A DNA stretch of 64,000 bases, from assembly GCA_903813345.2 (NCBI GenBank), contig CAIIXF020000012.1, positions 1,531,318-1,595,317 on the forward strand. The letters run 5' to 3'. The position numbers were made by a program, and so were the translations under genes. Each line of letters starts with the position of its first letter. Position 1 is the stretch's first letter. Of this stretch, positions 50,101 to 58,431 are shown in pieces. Source of the DNA: Owenia fusiformis. Taxonomy: Eukaryota; Annelida; Polychaeta; Sabellida; Oweniidae. Under the pieces are notes generated by a model that saw only the letters and a program-made list of their open reading frames with translations, did no database searches and had not been told where the DNA came from.

Positions 50101-53062
50101 TTTGGCTGACCTTTAAATGTTCAAAAAAGCCTACGGGGCCTCCTTAAGATTGCTTGCAATCTTAAACCTCTAGTTATTCTATCAAAGCAGTTTTCTCCTA
50201 CTTTCAACTAGCTTTCAACTTTCTACTATATGCTCCTACTAGATACCTGGTTTGATCTTGATGGGAAAATATTTCATATCTAGGTCAAGGTCAAAGGTCA
50301 AAATCCAGGTCAAATCTAAGCTTTTTTTAAGTTTCTCAAAGCCTGACACTACACTTCAACATTTTTGGCTGATTTTTTGCATACAGATAGATATTAGTCT
50401 TCTATTAGTGTTAGCCTTTTGCCGTCTAGACAAATTTCGTCTAGATTTTGAGATATTGGAGAGGTTAAGCTTTGCATATATAATCGAACCTGAACCTGTA
50501 CGTATCACTCGACCATATACAAATTCATGTAGCCTTCTCATATAAATAGCCGTTCAAATCCAGTGTTTGTTTAGACTACACCATAGCGTGTAATGATTCT
50601 ATAGTATGTCATTGATGCGGTTTTATAGCTGGTTTTCTAATATATATTTTAAACGAGCTCGTTTCGTAAGATTTTTGGCGCTAAATCATGCATGACATAC
50701 ATCATCGTGTTCAGCAAGAATTCAACTGTGCATCGAAATCAAAATTGACAGCATAGAGTTCAATAGACACGAGTAAAATGGTTCCCGTTGACCCAACGTC
50801 AAATTTCAAATCTCCCGTTCTAAACCCGAAACTCTGAAGCTGAAAGAGTATCTGAAGTAGACTAAGCGCGCATAAAACTATGAGCGCTGGATACATTCCT
50901 TTGTTAATTTTTGTACTTTGCGTTCACGGTTACGTTGTGAAAAACATCGTTAGCTTAACCTTTCCACTGACGTCAAAAAACGGTCAAAAAAGGTCATTTT
51001 TCAACTTGCTTCAAATTGACCAAATTTTTTTTAAAAAATCATCTACAAGTTCCCAGGAGTCCAAATCTGACCTCAAATTTGACCTTCAGTTACCTTCGAA
51101 AGGTCAGAAAAGTTGATTTTTCAAAATGAGTCTTTGGATTCAAATTTAGGTCAGTCTAATTACAAAAAGCCTACTGAGGTCTAAAAAACTAAAAATTTCC
51201 AGGTCAAAGGTCAAGGTCATCAAATTAGGTCACAAACTGTGCTATCTAAGTTTCTCATAGTTCAAGACTACAAATCAATATTTCTAATTGAAAGTCAAGA
51301 TATACATTTCTCTAAGGGTTCTACACATATTAGTCATTGACTATTTATTAAAATTTTGTCCCAGTTTTGAGATATAAGAGCTCAAAGACTGAAAAGGTCA
51401 ATTTTTCAAAGTTTATAAGGTCAAATTTTAACTTGCTTCAAATTCACCCAACTTTTTTTTAAAAATCATCTACAACTTCTCAGGAGTTCATATTTAACCT
51501 CAGATTTGACATGTGACCTTTAGTTGACCTTCAGTGACCTTCGAAAGGTCAGAAAAGTTGTTTTTTCCAAATTGAGTGTTTGGATTCATATTTCAGTATT
51601 TAGGGTCAGCCTAATCATAAAAGACCTACTGAGCTCTAAAACAGTAACATTTTCAAGGCCAAGGGTCACGGTTATCAAATTAGGTCAAAGGTCAAAATCT
51701 AGGTCAAATCTAAATTTTTTTTCAAGTTTCTCAACTCTGTCCTTATACTTCATTATTTCTTGCGATGAATTAAACTGAAACTACATTTTAGTATTCGCTA
51801 CAAATTGTTCACTATATGTCAGCATTAAAATTTTACCGTTTTTGAGATATTTGACGTAAAAAACGGTCAAAAAAGGTCATTTTTCAACTTGCTTCAATCT
51901 GACCAAATTTTTTTTATAACTCATCTACAATTTCCCAGGAGTCCAAATCTGACCTCAGATTTGACCTTTGAACTTTAATTGACCTTCAATGACCTTCGAA
52001 AGGTAAGAAAAGTTTATTTTTCAAATTGAGTCTTTGGATTCAAATTTAGGTCAGCTTAATTACAAAAGTCCTACTGAGGTCTAAAAAAGTAAAACTTTTC
52101 AAAGTCAAAGGTCAAGATCATGAAATTAGGTCACAAACTGTGCTATCTAAGTTTCGCAAAGTTCGACTATAAACCAATATTTTTAATCCGGAGTCGAAAT
52201 ATACACATTCCTCTAAGGGTTGTACACATATTAGCAATTGACTATCTAATAGAATTTTGTCCCAGTTTGAGATATAAGAGTTCAAAAGTTGAAAAAAGGT
52301 CAATTTCGAAATTTTTCAAGATCAAATTTAAACTCGCTTCAAATTGACAAATTCTTTTTTTGAAAATCATCTACAAGTTCTCAGGAGTTCACATCTGACC
52401 TCAGATTTGATATTTGTCCTTTAGTTGACCTTCAAATTGTCAAGAATGCCTAAGAGGGCCTCCGTGAGATTGCTTGCAATCTTCAAAAGTCTAGTTATAA
52501 CACTAAATTGCAAGGAAGGGAGGGGGAGGACCCCTTGCCCTCTGCGATTTTTCAATTACTTGTCCGATTTTAATAATGTTGAATTGTGAACCTTATTCAA
52601 GTATCTCTTATTTTTTTCATTTTTTGAGCTAGATGAGCTGCAATCCGCGGCTGTGTCCGTGCGATATTTGTTTCTGCACCGTGAATTACACGATGGCGGT
52701 CAAGGTGCTTTAATAAATGTCCTTATAATCTTAAACCCCCTACTAATATGCTAAATATAAATTTTATATTTACTTTGATAGGGCATCGACTTCACGATTT
52801 CGCGATCGAGGTTAACTGCGAATTTGATGGATCAAACTCTGATAGCCCATCGTGGTCTAGAGCATATCTACACGATGGAACGCCATCAAGCAACCCGACA
52901 ATAATTTCATTCCCAGAGTCCTCTATTGGGAGATTCGTCAAGATAAAGAACGCTGTAGTTAAGTCTGCAGATCCAAACAATGACGTTTTGGCGCTGTGTG
53001 AGGTGGAAGTTTATGTCAAGCAAGAAAACTGTGATTGTGAACTAGGGAAACTTAATTCCTAA
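29118..53062 (+). CDS. Secreted PAN/apple plus F-type lectin (fucolectin) protein, three exons, with one apparent frameshift
   Basis: Exons 29118-29422, 34029-34265 and 52782-53062, both introns phase 1 with GT-AG ends. Exon 1 begins MDPSKEISVIIFYLGFC (signal peptide) and runs through TGRFFATPNMNVKL into a PAN/apple-like module with CLLMCAHARICKGFNYHE and SRCELFE. To reach the PAN frame one base must be skipped near 29230-29246, beside a 14-bp TTCTAGGCATACAA duplication, so this copy may be a pseudogene or hold an assembly error. Exon 2 gives the F-type lectin start: TYTNIALNKPTYQSTT, AVDGN, SCSHT, EPWWIVDLGKSY and NRLDCC. Exon 3 continues GHRLHDFAIEVNCEF to the stop. The fucose-binding signature (His, then Arg-X-Asp-Cys-Cys-X-X-Arg) is complete. 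Such lectins bind fucosylated glycans and often act in immunity or self-recognition; the role here is inferred. Intron 2 is about 18.5 kb. Confidence 0.85.
29935..30114. mobile_element. 180-bp MITE
   Basis: CTTGTATTCGCGAATG at 29935 and CATTCGCGAATACAAG ending at 30114, with further inverted matches through GTCGGCTA. No coding content. It lies in intron 1 of the F-type lectin gene. Confidence 0.75.
30115..30829. other. Intron sequence with a strong hairpin
   Basis: ATATTGATATCTGCAC at about 30615 pairs with GTGCAGATATCAATAT near 30650 across a 19-bp loop. Otherwise nothing is recognised. Confidence 0.5.
30830..31416. mobile_element. 587-bp inverted-repeat element (MITE candidate)
   Basis: GGGTACTTTGAACTTGAAT at 30830 is perfectly inverted at 31398-31416. 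No target duplication or coding sequence is evident. Confidence 0.6.
31485..31908. mobile_element. 424-bp MITE with 9-bp target duplication
   Basis: CGAACTCC...GGAGTTCG ends flanked directly by AAAATTGAT on both sides (31476-31484 and 31909-31917). Subterminal hairpins GCAGTGATATATCACTGC and CAGTGTCTTTACCGAGACACTG and an inverted CGGCGGGCAG strengthen the case. A 9-bp duplication is typical of Mutator-like transposases. Confidence 0.75.
31918..34028. other. Intron 1 remainder, AT-rich
   Basis: A small hairpin ACCCCCCTAGAATAATATTT / AGGGGGGT at about 33075-33100 is the only structure noted. No coding evidence. Confidence 0.3.
34438..35548. mobile_element. 1.1-kb CAGGGTGTC-type TIR element with internal palindromes
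   Basis: Ends CAGGGTGTCAAAAAACAACG and its inverse; arms match for about 85 bp through CCCCCCTCTACAGC and CATATCTCAT. TA precedes the left end; CA follows the right. Inside lie a long near-perfect hairpin (35015-35130, arms TTTGGATACAGGGAATATCC and inverse) and a second inverted pair CTCATACTTGAGTGGGTTTA (about 35150 and 35470) enclosing CCCGGGAGCGGGA-type palindromes. The open frames here are palindrome artefacts. Confidence 0.75.
35601..36873 (+). repeat. AGGTCA-rich repeat, 5' part (continues at 49660)
   Basis: Starts with the 77-bp hairpin array, then TCTATCAAAGCAGTTTTCTCC, a GGTCAA-packed segment and roughly 550-bp internal units alternating AGGTCA runs with TTTCTCAAA...CTACAAG blocks. 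Perfect AGGTCAAAGGTCA or its complement lies at 36157-36169, 36438-36450 and 36859-36871. It stops at 36873 within GACCTTTGACCTTT and resumes at 49660 with GTTGACCTTCAGTGACC, as expected from an uninterrupted unit near 51510. No protein is encoded. Confidence 0.8.
35604..36040 (+). repeat. 77-bp tandem array, five full units plus one partial
   Basis: Units start at 35604, 35681, 35758, 35835, 35912 and 35989 and look identical over the full units. Each holds a 10-bp perfect stem AGGAGGCCCT / AGGGCCTCCT with a CCTGAA loop, followed by CTTTTGTAGCTTTTCTTTC and a TTC/TTA-rich stretch. Confidence 0.95.
37000..40167. other. Intron/element interior with CGTCACATTTTTT motifs, no gene
   Basis: GGGGACAATT at about 37471 and AATTGTCCCC at about 38335 are inverted and may bound an 880-bp element. 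GCGTCACATTTTTT recurs at 37566 and 37763. Small open frames show no family features. Confidence 0.35.
40168..41154. mobile_element. 987-bp TIR element with duplicated right end
   Basis: GACACGTCGCAAAAAG at 40168 is inverted at 41139-41154, with ACT on both sides as a possible 3-bp target duplication. The last 89 bp are a tandem duplicate: GTACATTTTTCTC starts at 40978 and at 41067 and each copy ends in CTTTTTGCGACGTGTC. GTGGAGGACGAAAGG is also repeated (40746 and 40951). Confidence 0.8.
41190..41400 (-). repeat. GT-rich fragment related to the AC-rich satellite
   Basis: Read on the minus strand it shows CACAACCCAAAAATAAACCA and AATCGAGCACAAC, the same wording as the satellite at 45790-46806. 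Confidence 0.55.
41716..42303 (+). mobile_element. Mariner remnant, N- and C-terminal transposase ends only
   Basis: From 41890 the frame VYTCWHEKFKGGR, then SGRPVADRSD, matches the helix-turn-helix end of mariner transposases. About 100 bp later, in another frame, GMHRECVRKDGAYFEHEQ and a stop at 42058 match the extreme C-terminus. The catalytic middle is deleted. The right end GACCACCCTGTA (to 42303) is a mariner-type terminus; the left end CCAGGGTAGCCATATT near 41716 is only a partial match. Confidence 0.65.
42304..43096. other. AT-rich stretch, poly-G at about 42386
   Basis: No gene or element boundaries recognised. Confidence 0.3.
43097..43518. repeat. End fragment of an AGAGAGGTTTCGC-type element
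   Basis: ATTGAGATGCGTTTA, ACTTCAAAAAACG, ATTATCGAAATAC and CGTAAACGTAATGA match, in inverse orientation, 44826-44970. It is interrupted at about 43250 (ACGTTTTAGC) and resumes at about 43487 (TTTAGCTAACC), ending GTGCGAAACCTCTC at 43518. Confidence 0.6.
43544..43722. mobile_element. About 180-bp MITE
   Basis: GGTGTAAAAGAAATTATGGTCC at the left matches, inverted, GGACCATAATTTG...CTTTTACACC at the right, with a short insertion in the right arm. No coding content. Confidence 0.6.
43732..43985 (+). repeat. About 155-bp-period direct repeat, two copies
   Basis: A block with GGCGATTTAAATATCGCGGC, TATTACCAGGTTACT and ATGAACGCA at about 43739 recurs at about 43893 as GGCGTTTTAAATAACGCGGT with the same following words. 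Confidence 0.7.
44826..48178. mobile_element. 3.35-kb TIR element carrying the AC-rich satellite
   Basis: AGAGAGGTTTCGCAAAACG at the left and CGTTTTGCGAAACCTCTCT at the right are perfect inverses. Subterminal regions share ACGTATCCG / CGGATACG words. The interior holds an AC-rich array and several decayed end copies (for example GTTGTGCGAAACATG near 47825). No transposase is seen. Confidence 0.65.
45790..46806 (+). repeat. AC-rich degenerate satellite, period about 175 bp
   Basis: The plus strand is overwhelmingly A and C. Blocks recur: ATTAACACAATATGTCACAA (46032), then ATTATCACCACACAATTTGG (46206), and AAAACACAATCAGGCAC-type words at 46137, 46316 and 46687. Sub-units of about 55-60 bp begin CACAACCCAA. 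Its open frames simply reflect rare TAA/TAG/TGA in AC-rich DNA. Confidence 0.8.
48299..48475. mobile_element. 177-bp MITE
   Basis: CACTGGCGGATCCAGATCC at the left, inverse CATCTGGATCCGCCAGTG at the right. No coding content and no clear target duplication. Confidence 0.8.
48795..49659 (-). pseudogene. LINE 3' fragment (C-terminal domain)
   Basis: An open frame of about 250 codons. It contains RWRIQCMTYNKIKHYREV, CKLMVRLLVGEGVGRH and CPMCNSHESLLHFIKFC, a C-terminal Cys/His cluster like that of the LINE at 60.5-63.3 kb (CDKCGMFYQDQLNHALLKC). It is 5'-truncated where the AGGTCA repeat resumes and ends near a TA tract. The open frame suggests it is fairly young. No endonuclease or catalytic RT part is present. 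Confidence 0.75.
49660..50175 (+). repeat. AGGTCA-rich repeat, 3' part
   Basis: Continues the copy that stops at 36873 and ends GATTGCTTGCAATCTTAAACC TCTAGTT, the same terminus as the other copies. Confidence 0.8.
50176..52496 (+). repeat. AGGTCA-rich repeat, long tandem copy
   Basis: Starts TCTATCAAAGCAGTTTTCTC directly after the previous copy's end and closes GATTGCTTGCAATCTTC...TCTAGTT at 52496. Several internal units are present. Perfect AGGTCAAAGGTCA at 50288-50300, 51201-51213 and 51682-51694. It is split by a 509-bp insertion. Confidence 0.8.
50459..50967. mobile_element. 509-bp insertion with TG duplication and known empty site
   Basis: The host repeat reads GAGATATTG then TGACGTCAAAAAACGG across the insertion, while the empty site at about 36322 reads GAGATATTGACGTC. 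Ends GAGAGGTTAAGC and GCTTAACCTTTCCAC are imperfect inverses. A related copy lies at about 54568-54945. A 61-codon minus-strand frame here is not open in that copy, so no gene is called. Confidence 0.75.
52497..52781. other. Distal end of F-type lectin intron 2
   Basis: Ends in TTTACTTTGATAG, the acceptor for exon 3. No element recognised. Confidence 0.5.
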
Positions 53063-53372
53063 CGCAGGGCGTATGCATGTTTAGCTTAATAATGAACAGG
53101 CGCATTGTGAAATGATTTTAGTTGACTCCAGTTGAATTAGCACAGGATTTCATTCTGTGGCTTCATTAAGTAAATTGTACAACCTTTTCGAACTCGCTTC
53201 GCTCGCAGTGATGCAAACAAAAACATCACACCCCTTGATAACCTGCTACGCCCATGATATCATGGTCTAAATTAATGGAAAAATATCGACTAACATCAAA
53301 ACATTAAGTAAACGTCGTTCAAAGTATTAGAAGACTAGATCTGTTATACACACAGCAAAAGAGTGAACCGAA
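53063..53372. other. 3' flank of the F-type lectin gene
   Basis: No clear poly(A) signal or other feature. Confidence 0.3.
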
Positions 53373-53640
53373 CAACTGAATCCGTGGAGGCAGGATTCAT
53401 GCAGGATTCGAACATGTATGTGCAAATGAATCCTGCAGGATTCATACAGGTTTCACAAATAAGTAGTTCACAAATTAAACCTGTATAATTCATACAGGAT
53501 TCCAGGGCATGGTTCACTTGAAAGTTCACAAATGATTCCAGCCTTCAGGAATCATGCAGGATTCATTCAGAAGGTAGTTTACAAATGAATTCAGCCTTCA
53601 GGAATCATGCAGGATTTATACAGAAGGTAGTTTACAAATT
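53373..53640 (+). repeat. Degenerate tandem repeat of ATCATGCAGGATTCAT units
   Basis: GCAGGATTCAT/CAGGTTTCA words recur irregularly. The last two units of 53 bp (GCCTTCAGGAATCATGCAGG at 53541 and 53594) are nearly identical and end AAGGTAGTTTACAAAT. Confidence 0.8.
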
Positions 53641-54400
53641 ACCGTACCCCCTATCACACCAAACTAGTTCTTACCCGTTCTTGCCAGTCCTACGAAAACG
53701 TCGTAAAACGGGCTCAATCTGGCTGTGGTCGATAAATATGTCTAAAATAATTAGCTACTTCGTTCATCAACAGTCTTCAATACGTCCATCTCGATCGCAG
53801 TTCGTTCAGGTCGCACCACATCGGTGTGCAACGTCGTATACGCGTCCCTTAGTCTACTACAGAACGGTATGGTCGTCGCCGAATTTTGAATCGATTCAAA
53901 CTTCTAAAATCGCCTTCCCGTCTGAGAACGTTCATGATGTTTGTGAAAAGACCTTAGAAAGTTGCAGCTACGTCCATTCCGTTCACAAACAGTTTAAAAC
54001 CAGTTTTGAAGAACGCAGTGGCAACTTGTTTGGGGTGATAGATATATTTTTGCTAACTCGTCCATATGCAGTCTTAAATACGTTCTTAATCAGTTTAAAC
54101 GCGTTTGCAATTAGTTCTTCATCGTCCTCAATACGTCCTCAGACAGTTCTACTCGTTTTTGAAACGTCCCTAGTAGGATTGAAGTACGACGGTTCCGTTC
54201 GTACTACGTCCAGCTCGTCGTTAGTACGTTGTCACTCGTTAGAATTGTAGAACGTATCGACCACGAGAACATTTTGAGCATGTTCTAAGTTCTAGAGGAC
54301 CTTCCCGTTCGAGTACGTTCGATGAAGTTTGTAAATAGACCCCAAACGGTTCTAAGTACGTCCAGTCCGTTCGTACACAGTTGAAGCTGTTGTGTAACAT
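53641..54400. repeat. Degenerate CGTCC/GTTCG-word repeat tract
   Basis: Words such as TACGTCC, CCGTTCGTAC, CAGTTTAAA and AACGTC recur every 20-35 bp with no fixed unit. A 221-codon plus-strand frame crosses it (53585-54250), but it is Ser/Arg/Thr-rich from the repeated words and has no domain. Confidence 0.5.
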
Positions 54401-54567
54401 TACGTAACGTAATTGTGATTACGCACTTTAATGTGCAAATAAACTTATGACAAGCAAATATTTTATTATGTTTAATGATAATGTGATGCAACCAGCAAGT
54501 AGCGAACACAAAGAAACAAAGGATCATAAATGTACTGTAAGTCAACACAATCACTTTCTCGCTGGAG

Positions 54568-54945
54568 TGTTTCTTAGACCACACCGCAGCGTGTAATATA
54601 CCTGATAGTTCTGTAGCTGATTTTCTATGATACATATTTTAAACAAGCTCGTTTCGTTAGATATTTGGAGCTAAAATATTTCTTCTCCAGAAAGCATTAT
54701 ATTGTGGATTGAAATCAAAATTGTCAGCATAGTATTCAACAGACATGAGTATAATGCTTCCCGCTGACACCAACGTGAAATTGCAAATTTCCCGCTCTGA
54801 TCACGAAACTCTGAAGCTGAACAGGTATCTGAAGTATACTAATTAGCGCTTGGTTTGTATTCGCGCTGTACACATTACTTTATTGATTCATGTACTTTCC
54901 GTTCACGGTTATGGTGTAAAAAACTTTGCAAGCTTAAAGTCTCTA
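54568..54945. repeat. Second copy of the 509-bp element, diverged
   Basis: Shares CGTGTAAT, TTTTAAACAAGCTCGTTTCG, GAAATCAAAATTGTCAGCAT and GAAACTCTGAAGCTGAA with 50559-50955; roughly 75 per cent similar. End sequences are decayed. Confidence 0.75.
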
Positions 54946-55229
54946 CTATGTCAGTTCGGATGTTTTTCAAGCCCATCTTTGTTCTCAGTCCTGATAACAT
55001 ATGTTTTTTTATATCCACATTCGTAACATTTCATTCAATCTTTGGATTTGCATTTGGATTTTCCTGAGGTGAAACCAAATCACACTCAATGTCAGAAGGG
55101 ACATCAAATACAATACAATAGTTTGGTTTTAATATTTTTCTCATAAATCTTATTAAAGATTGCGTAATTACAAATTTCATAATTACATCCACGCAGTCAC
55201 GCAGAATTTGGCATATATTCATGGTGGAG

Positions 55230-56390
55230 CAGTATTTGTGATACGGGTGAATATGCCATACTCACCCGCGGAATGTGGCATATTCTGTGGGTGGGTGTAA
55301 TGTTGTTTGATATAATGCTACCTTTGAATCTTGTCGTCCTTGAGTATCTTGACGAGGGGCCCCTTTGACGAATAACTTAACGAATCTGTGTCGGAACGTG
55401 GTCTTGTGCTCTTGGTGATGCGATATCATTGCATTATAGTTCATGTAAATTTAGCTTTTCTTAATTTCTTTTTGCTTCAACTTTATACTTGAACATCTTA
55501 GTTCTTCATGTTGTTTGTTTGAGTCTTGATTGTGAACTGCATGTTCTTTTCAAAATCATAATTGGCTTCTTTGATTGCACTTTTGAGTTTAGTTTAGTAA
55601 TACTATAGTGCCATCCTTTGATCAACTTTAAACTTTTGACTATTTAAACATAACAGTGGGTATGGCATATTCTGCAGTGAATAGGCGATACTTTGATTTC
55701 AGTGGATACGTGATACCCACCTGCGGAATATGCCATACTCACCTGCTGAATAAGTCATACTCACCTACGGAATATGCCATATACTGCAACTTGATTGGTC
55801 GAAAAAATCGACTCATCGAGTACAAATATATCAATCCTGGATTGATTAAGTTTATTACGTGCAATTGCTGAATGAAACTTCTGAAAGTATCAAATGTGTA
55901 AATGCGTAAATCGTGATTTGCCAATACAACAATACATTAATACTCGTGATTTCGTAGGTTCTTATCCGGTTTTTGTCGCGAAATGTTTCCCTTGTAATAT
56001 GTATTTGTATACATAAAACAACATCAAACAATGTTATTCGAGGGTATTTGTTTTTATATTCAATGCGGTGACCTGTTGACCCCCCTCCCTCCCAACCTCT
56101 CACATTACCAATAACCATCTATGGTTACTGTAATTCATCCTCTATTGTAATTTAAACTACCTAGAATGCCTATGGCGATTGGTAGTAGATATTTTGTGTA
56201 TTTTTTGATTATGAAATAAATAAATAATATGTTAAAAAAATAATAATTCAGTAATCATTATAATATTTTATAAACTTTTGCACCTTCGTTCGTGCGATTC
56301 AACTGACAATTGCGTACTTCCGTATCGCGTTCTCATTGGTAAGTGAGTATGCCATATACCGCAGGTGAATCTGTCATACACAATTAACAC
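55230..56390. repeat. Dispersed TATGCCATACTCACC-unit region, possible MITE
   Basis: About 22-bp units of the form AATATGCCATACTCACCTGCG occur at 55248-55295 and 55655-55790, and in inverse form near 56345-56375. The spacing suggests subterminal repeats of a 1.1-kb element, but no clean terminus was found. Confidence 0.45.
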
Positions 56391-57148
56391 CTAATTGTTC
56401 AATGTAACATAATGCAAAGGAGTATGAAGCGCCATCTATATTCAGATATTGTTCTTGACGGAATCTTCTACATACAAAGAGAACAATAGAGTTCCATACC
56501 CTATCCAGGAATGTGCCATATGTGTGTATCGTGTTTACAACATATAACAGATTCATACAATTTCAGTTGCACCAACTTCCAAATTGACCAAGGAAACAAA
56601 ACAAAATGCTAATGTTGTTCTCAAAGGAAATGCTAATGGTGTTCTCAATGCAAATGTTAATGGTGCTCTCAAAGTAAAGATATCTTGTCACAAACCCTTG
56701 AACGTACGGTAAACATCGATCTGTCCAAGGGATATTTCAATAAAACCACAGTAAGGCCCATTAAAAGCCATAAGATGAGAATACAGAATTGTGACTGCTC
56801 TGGTGAAATCAATATTTGGACACTTTTGATTGATTCTGTGAAGATCTTCATGGACACGACGCACCATTCAGTAACACATTAACAGGACAGAAAAAATAGC
56901 ATTTGCATCCAAACACCTTCACAGGGGCTGTACCATATCAAGTGTGACAGTTAAAGGCGTGGGGTAAGGTGCAACATGAAAGTGACGAAATTTGAGCTAA
57001 CTGCATGCTGATGTTTTCATTGTTTCAAAAAGACCAGCTCTAGTTTTTAGATATTTTTATAATTATGTAAATGTCTGTAACAATATCCTAGACAGTGAAC
57101 TTGACAGTGAATTTCATAGTTTAACCTATACAAAAATCATGTATGATA

Positions 57149-57856
57149 CCATAGGCCAGTATCGAAAGATTTGTCCGCTGTGACGGAGCATGTTATTTTT
57201 CATAAAAACACTAAGAAAATCGCACAATTTAATTTTTGACTCCTTTCGTTATACTAAAGAAAATTATTTTCTCCATGCAATGGACATATCATTTGCGGGT
57301 AACTTTCACTTATGTTTGTCCCATAACGTTAGGAGGAAAAGCTATTAAAAATGGCGCCGGAGTATCATACTCCAAAATGTTCCATTTCCTTTTTAACTTT
57401 TTAATGTCATGATATAGTGACACGATAATATTTACATATGTTGTCAGCATAACTCTGAAGGTATTAATGAGATATTGGTACTTTGGGTCTTTTTAACTTT
57501 CTAATAAAAACTAATGTTTAAATTTTTCCGCTATGACGGAGCAGTTGCAAATGTGAACTGTGAAACTGCTCCGTCACAGCGGAGAAAAGATGTAAATATT
57601 AAATTATTTCTTATAAAAAATTAAAAAGACCCAATACATCCAGATCTCATTAATACATTCTGAGTTATACTGAAAACATATGTAAATATTATCGTGTTAC
57701 TATATCATGCCATCAAAAAGTTAAACTTTTAAAAAGTTAAAAGTTATAACGAAAAATGTGAGTTAAAAATAAATTGTGAAGTATTCTTAGTATTTTTTTT
57801 TTATTAAAAATAGCATGCTCCTTCACAGCGGACAAATCTTTCAATACCAGCCTGTG
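57149..57856. mobile_element. Foldback element built from long inverted arms
   Basis: AAGATTTGTCCGCTGTGACG at 57167 is inverted near 57835. At the centre TTTTCCGCTATGACGGAGCA pairs with TGCTCCGTCACAGCGGAGAA. Intermediate words (AACACGATAATATTTACATA-type, GGGTCTTTTTAA) also pair. The left arm carries about 110 extra bp (about 57245-57375, with GGAGTATCATACTCC). No coding content. Confidence 0.75.
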
Positions 57857-58431
57857 TATACGGTATAGGTAAATTTACCCGAGATAGGGAACGCAAATTC
57901 AAATTCCTTGTGTTCGAATTCCTCTTTTGTACCTTACCGTTACTATCGTGCGTTATAATTTAATTTGGTACAGCCACTGTGACCTTGAAAGTCGAAGATA
58001 AAGTAATACGACAAGAATCAATTAAATTATATTGCTTGCATGTCTGACGTCATTTATATTCTAATATTATAGTAAGACGGATAGTATAATTACTAATTGT
58101 TATAATTTGAAAGATAAAGTAAAAAACAAGAATCGATTGCATTTATTATTCCATTGCTTGCATGGCATTTATATTCAGACGGATAACATGATTTGAAAGC
58201 GTGTTCACTGAGAAATGAAGTAACTCTGATATTTAAAGAAGTTTTCAGTCAAAATGCACAATTTACCAAGGTTGTAGCAGGGGGTAAATGCCATATTGGA
58301 CCAATGTCAGTTCACACGCTGAGTTACTACGTTGTCTGTTAGAACATGGACAGTTCCGAAGCTTGATGAGGCAGGAAAATATACATGTAGGACAAGAGTT
58401 ACTAAAATAAAACAGAGAATTTCTATTCAAA
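57857..58431. other. 5' flank of the PAN/C-type lectin gene
   Basis: AT-rich. A duplicated TAAAGTA-ACAAGAATC-ATT block (about 58000 and 58118) is the only structure seen. A promoter is expected but not identified. Confidence 0.35.

Noticed and set aside
50711-50896. 61-codon minus-strand frame with a hydrophobic start as a secreted peptide
   Set aside because: It lies in a dispersed repeat and the other copy at 54568-54945 does not keep the frame.
53585-54250. 221-codon plus-strand open frame as a gene
   Set aside because: No domain, composition driven by repeated CGTCC/GTTCG words, and it begins inside a tandem repeat.
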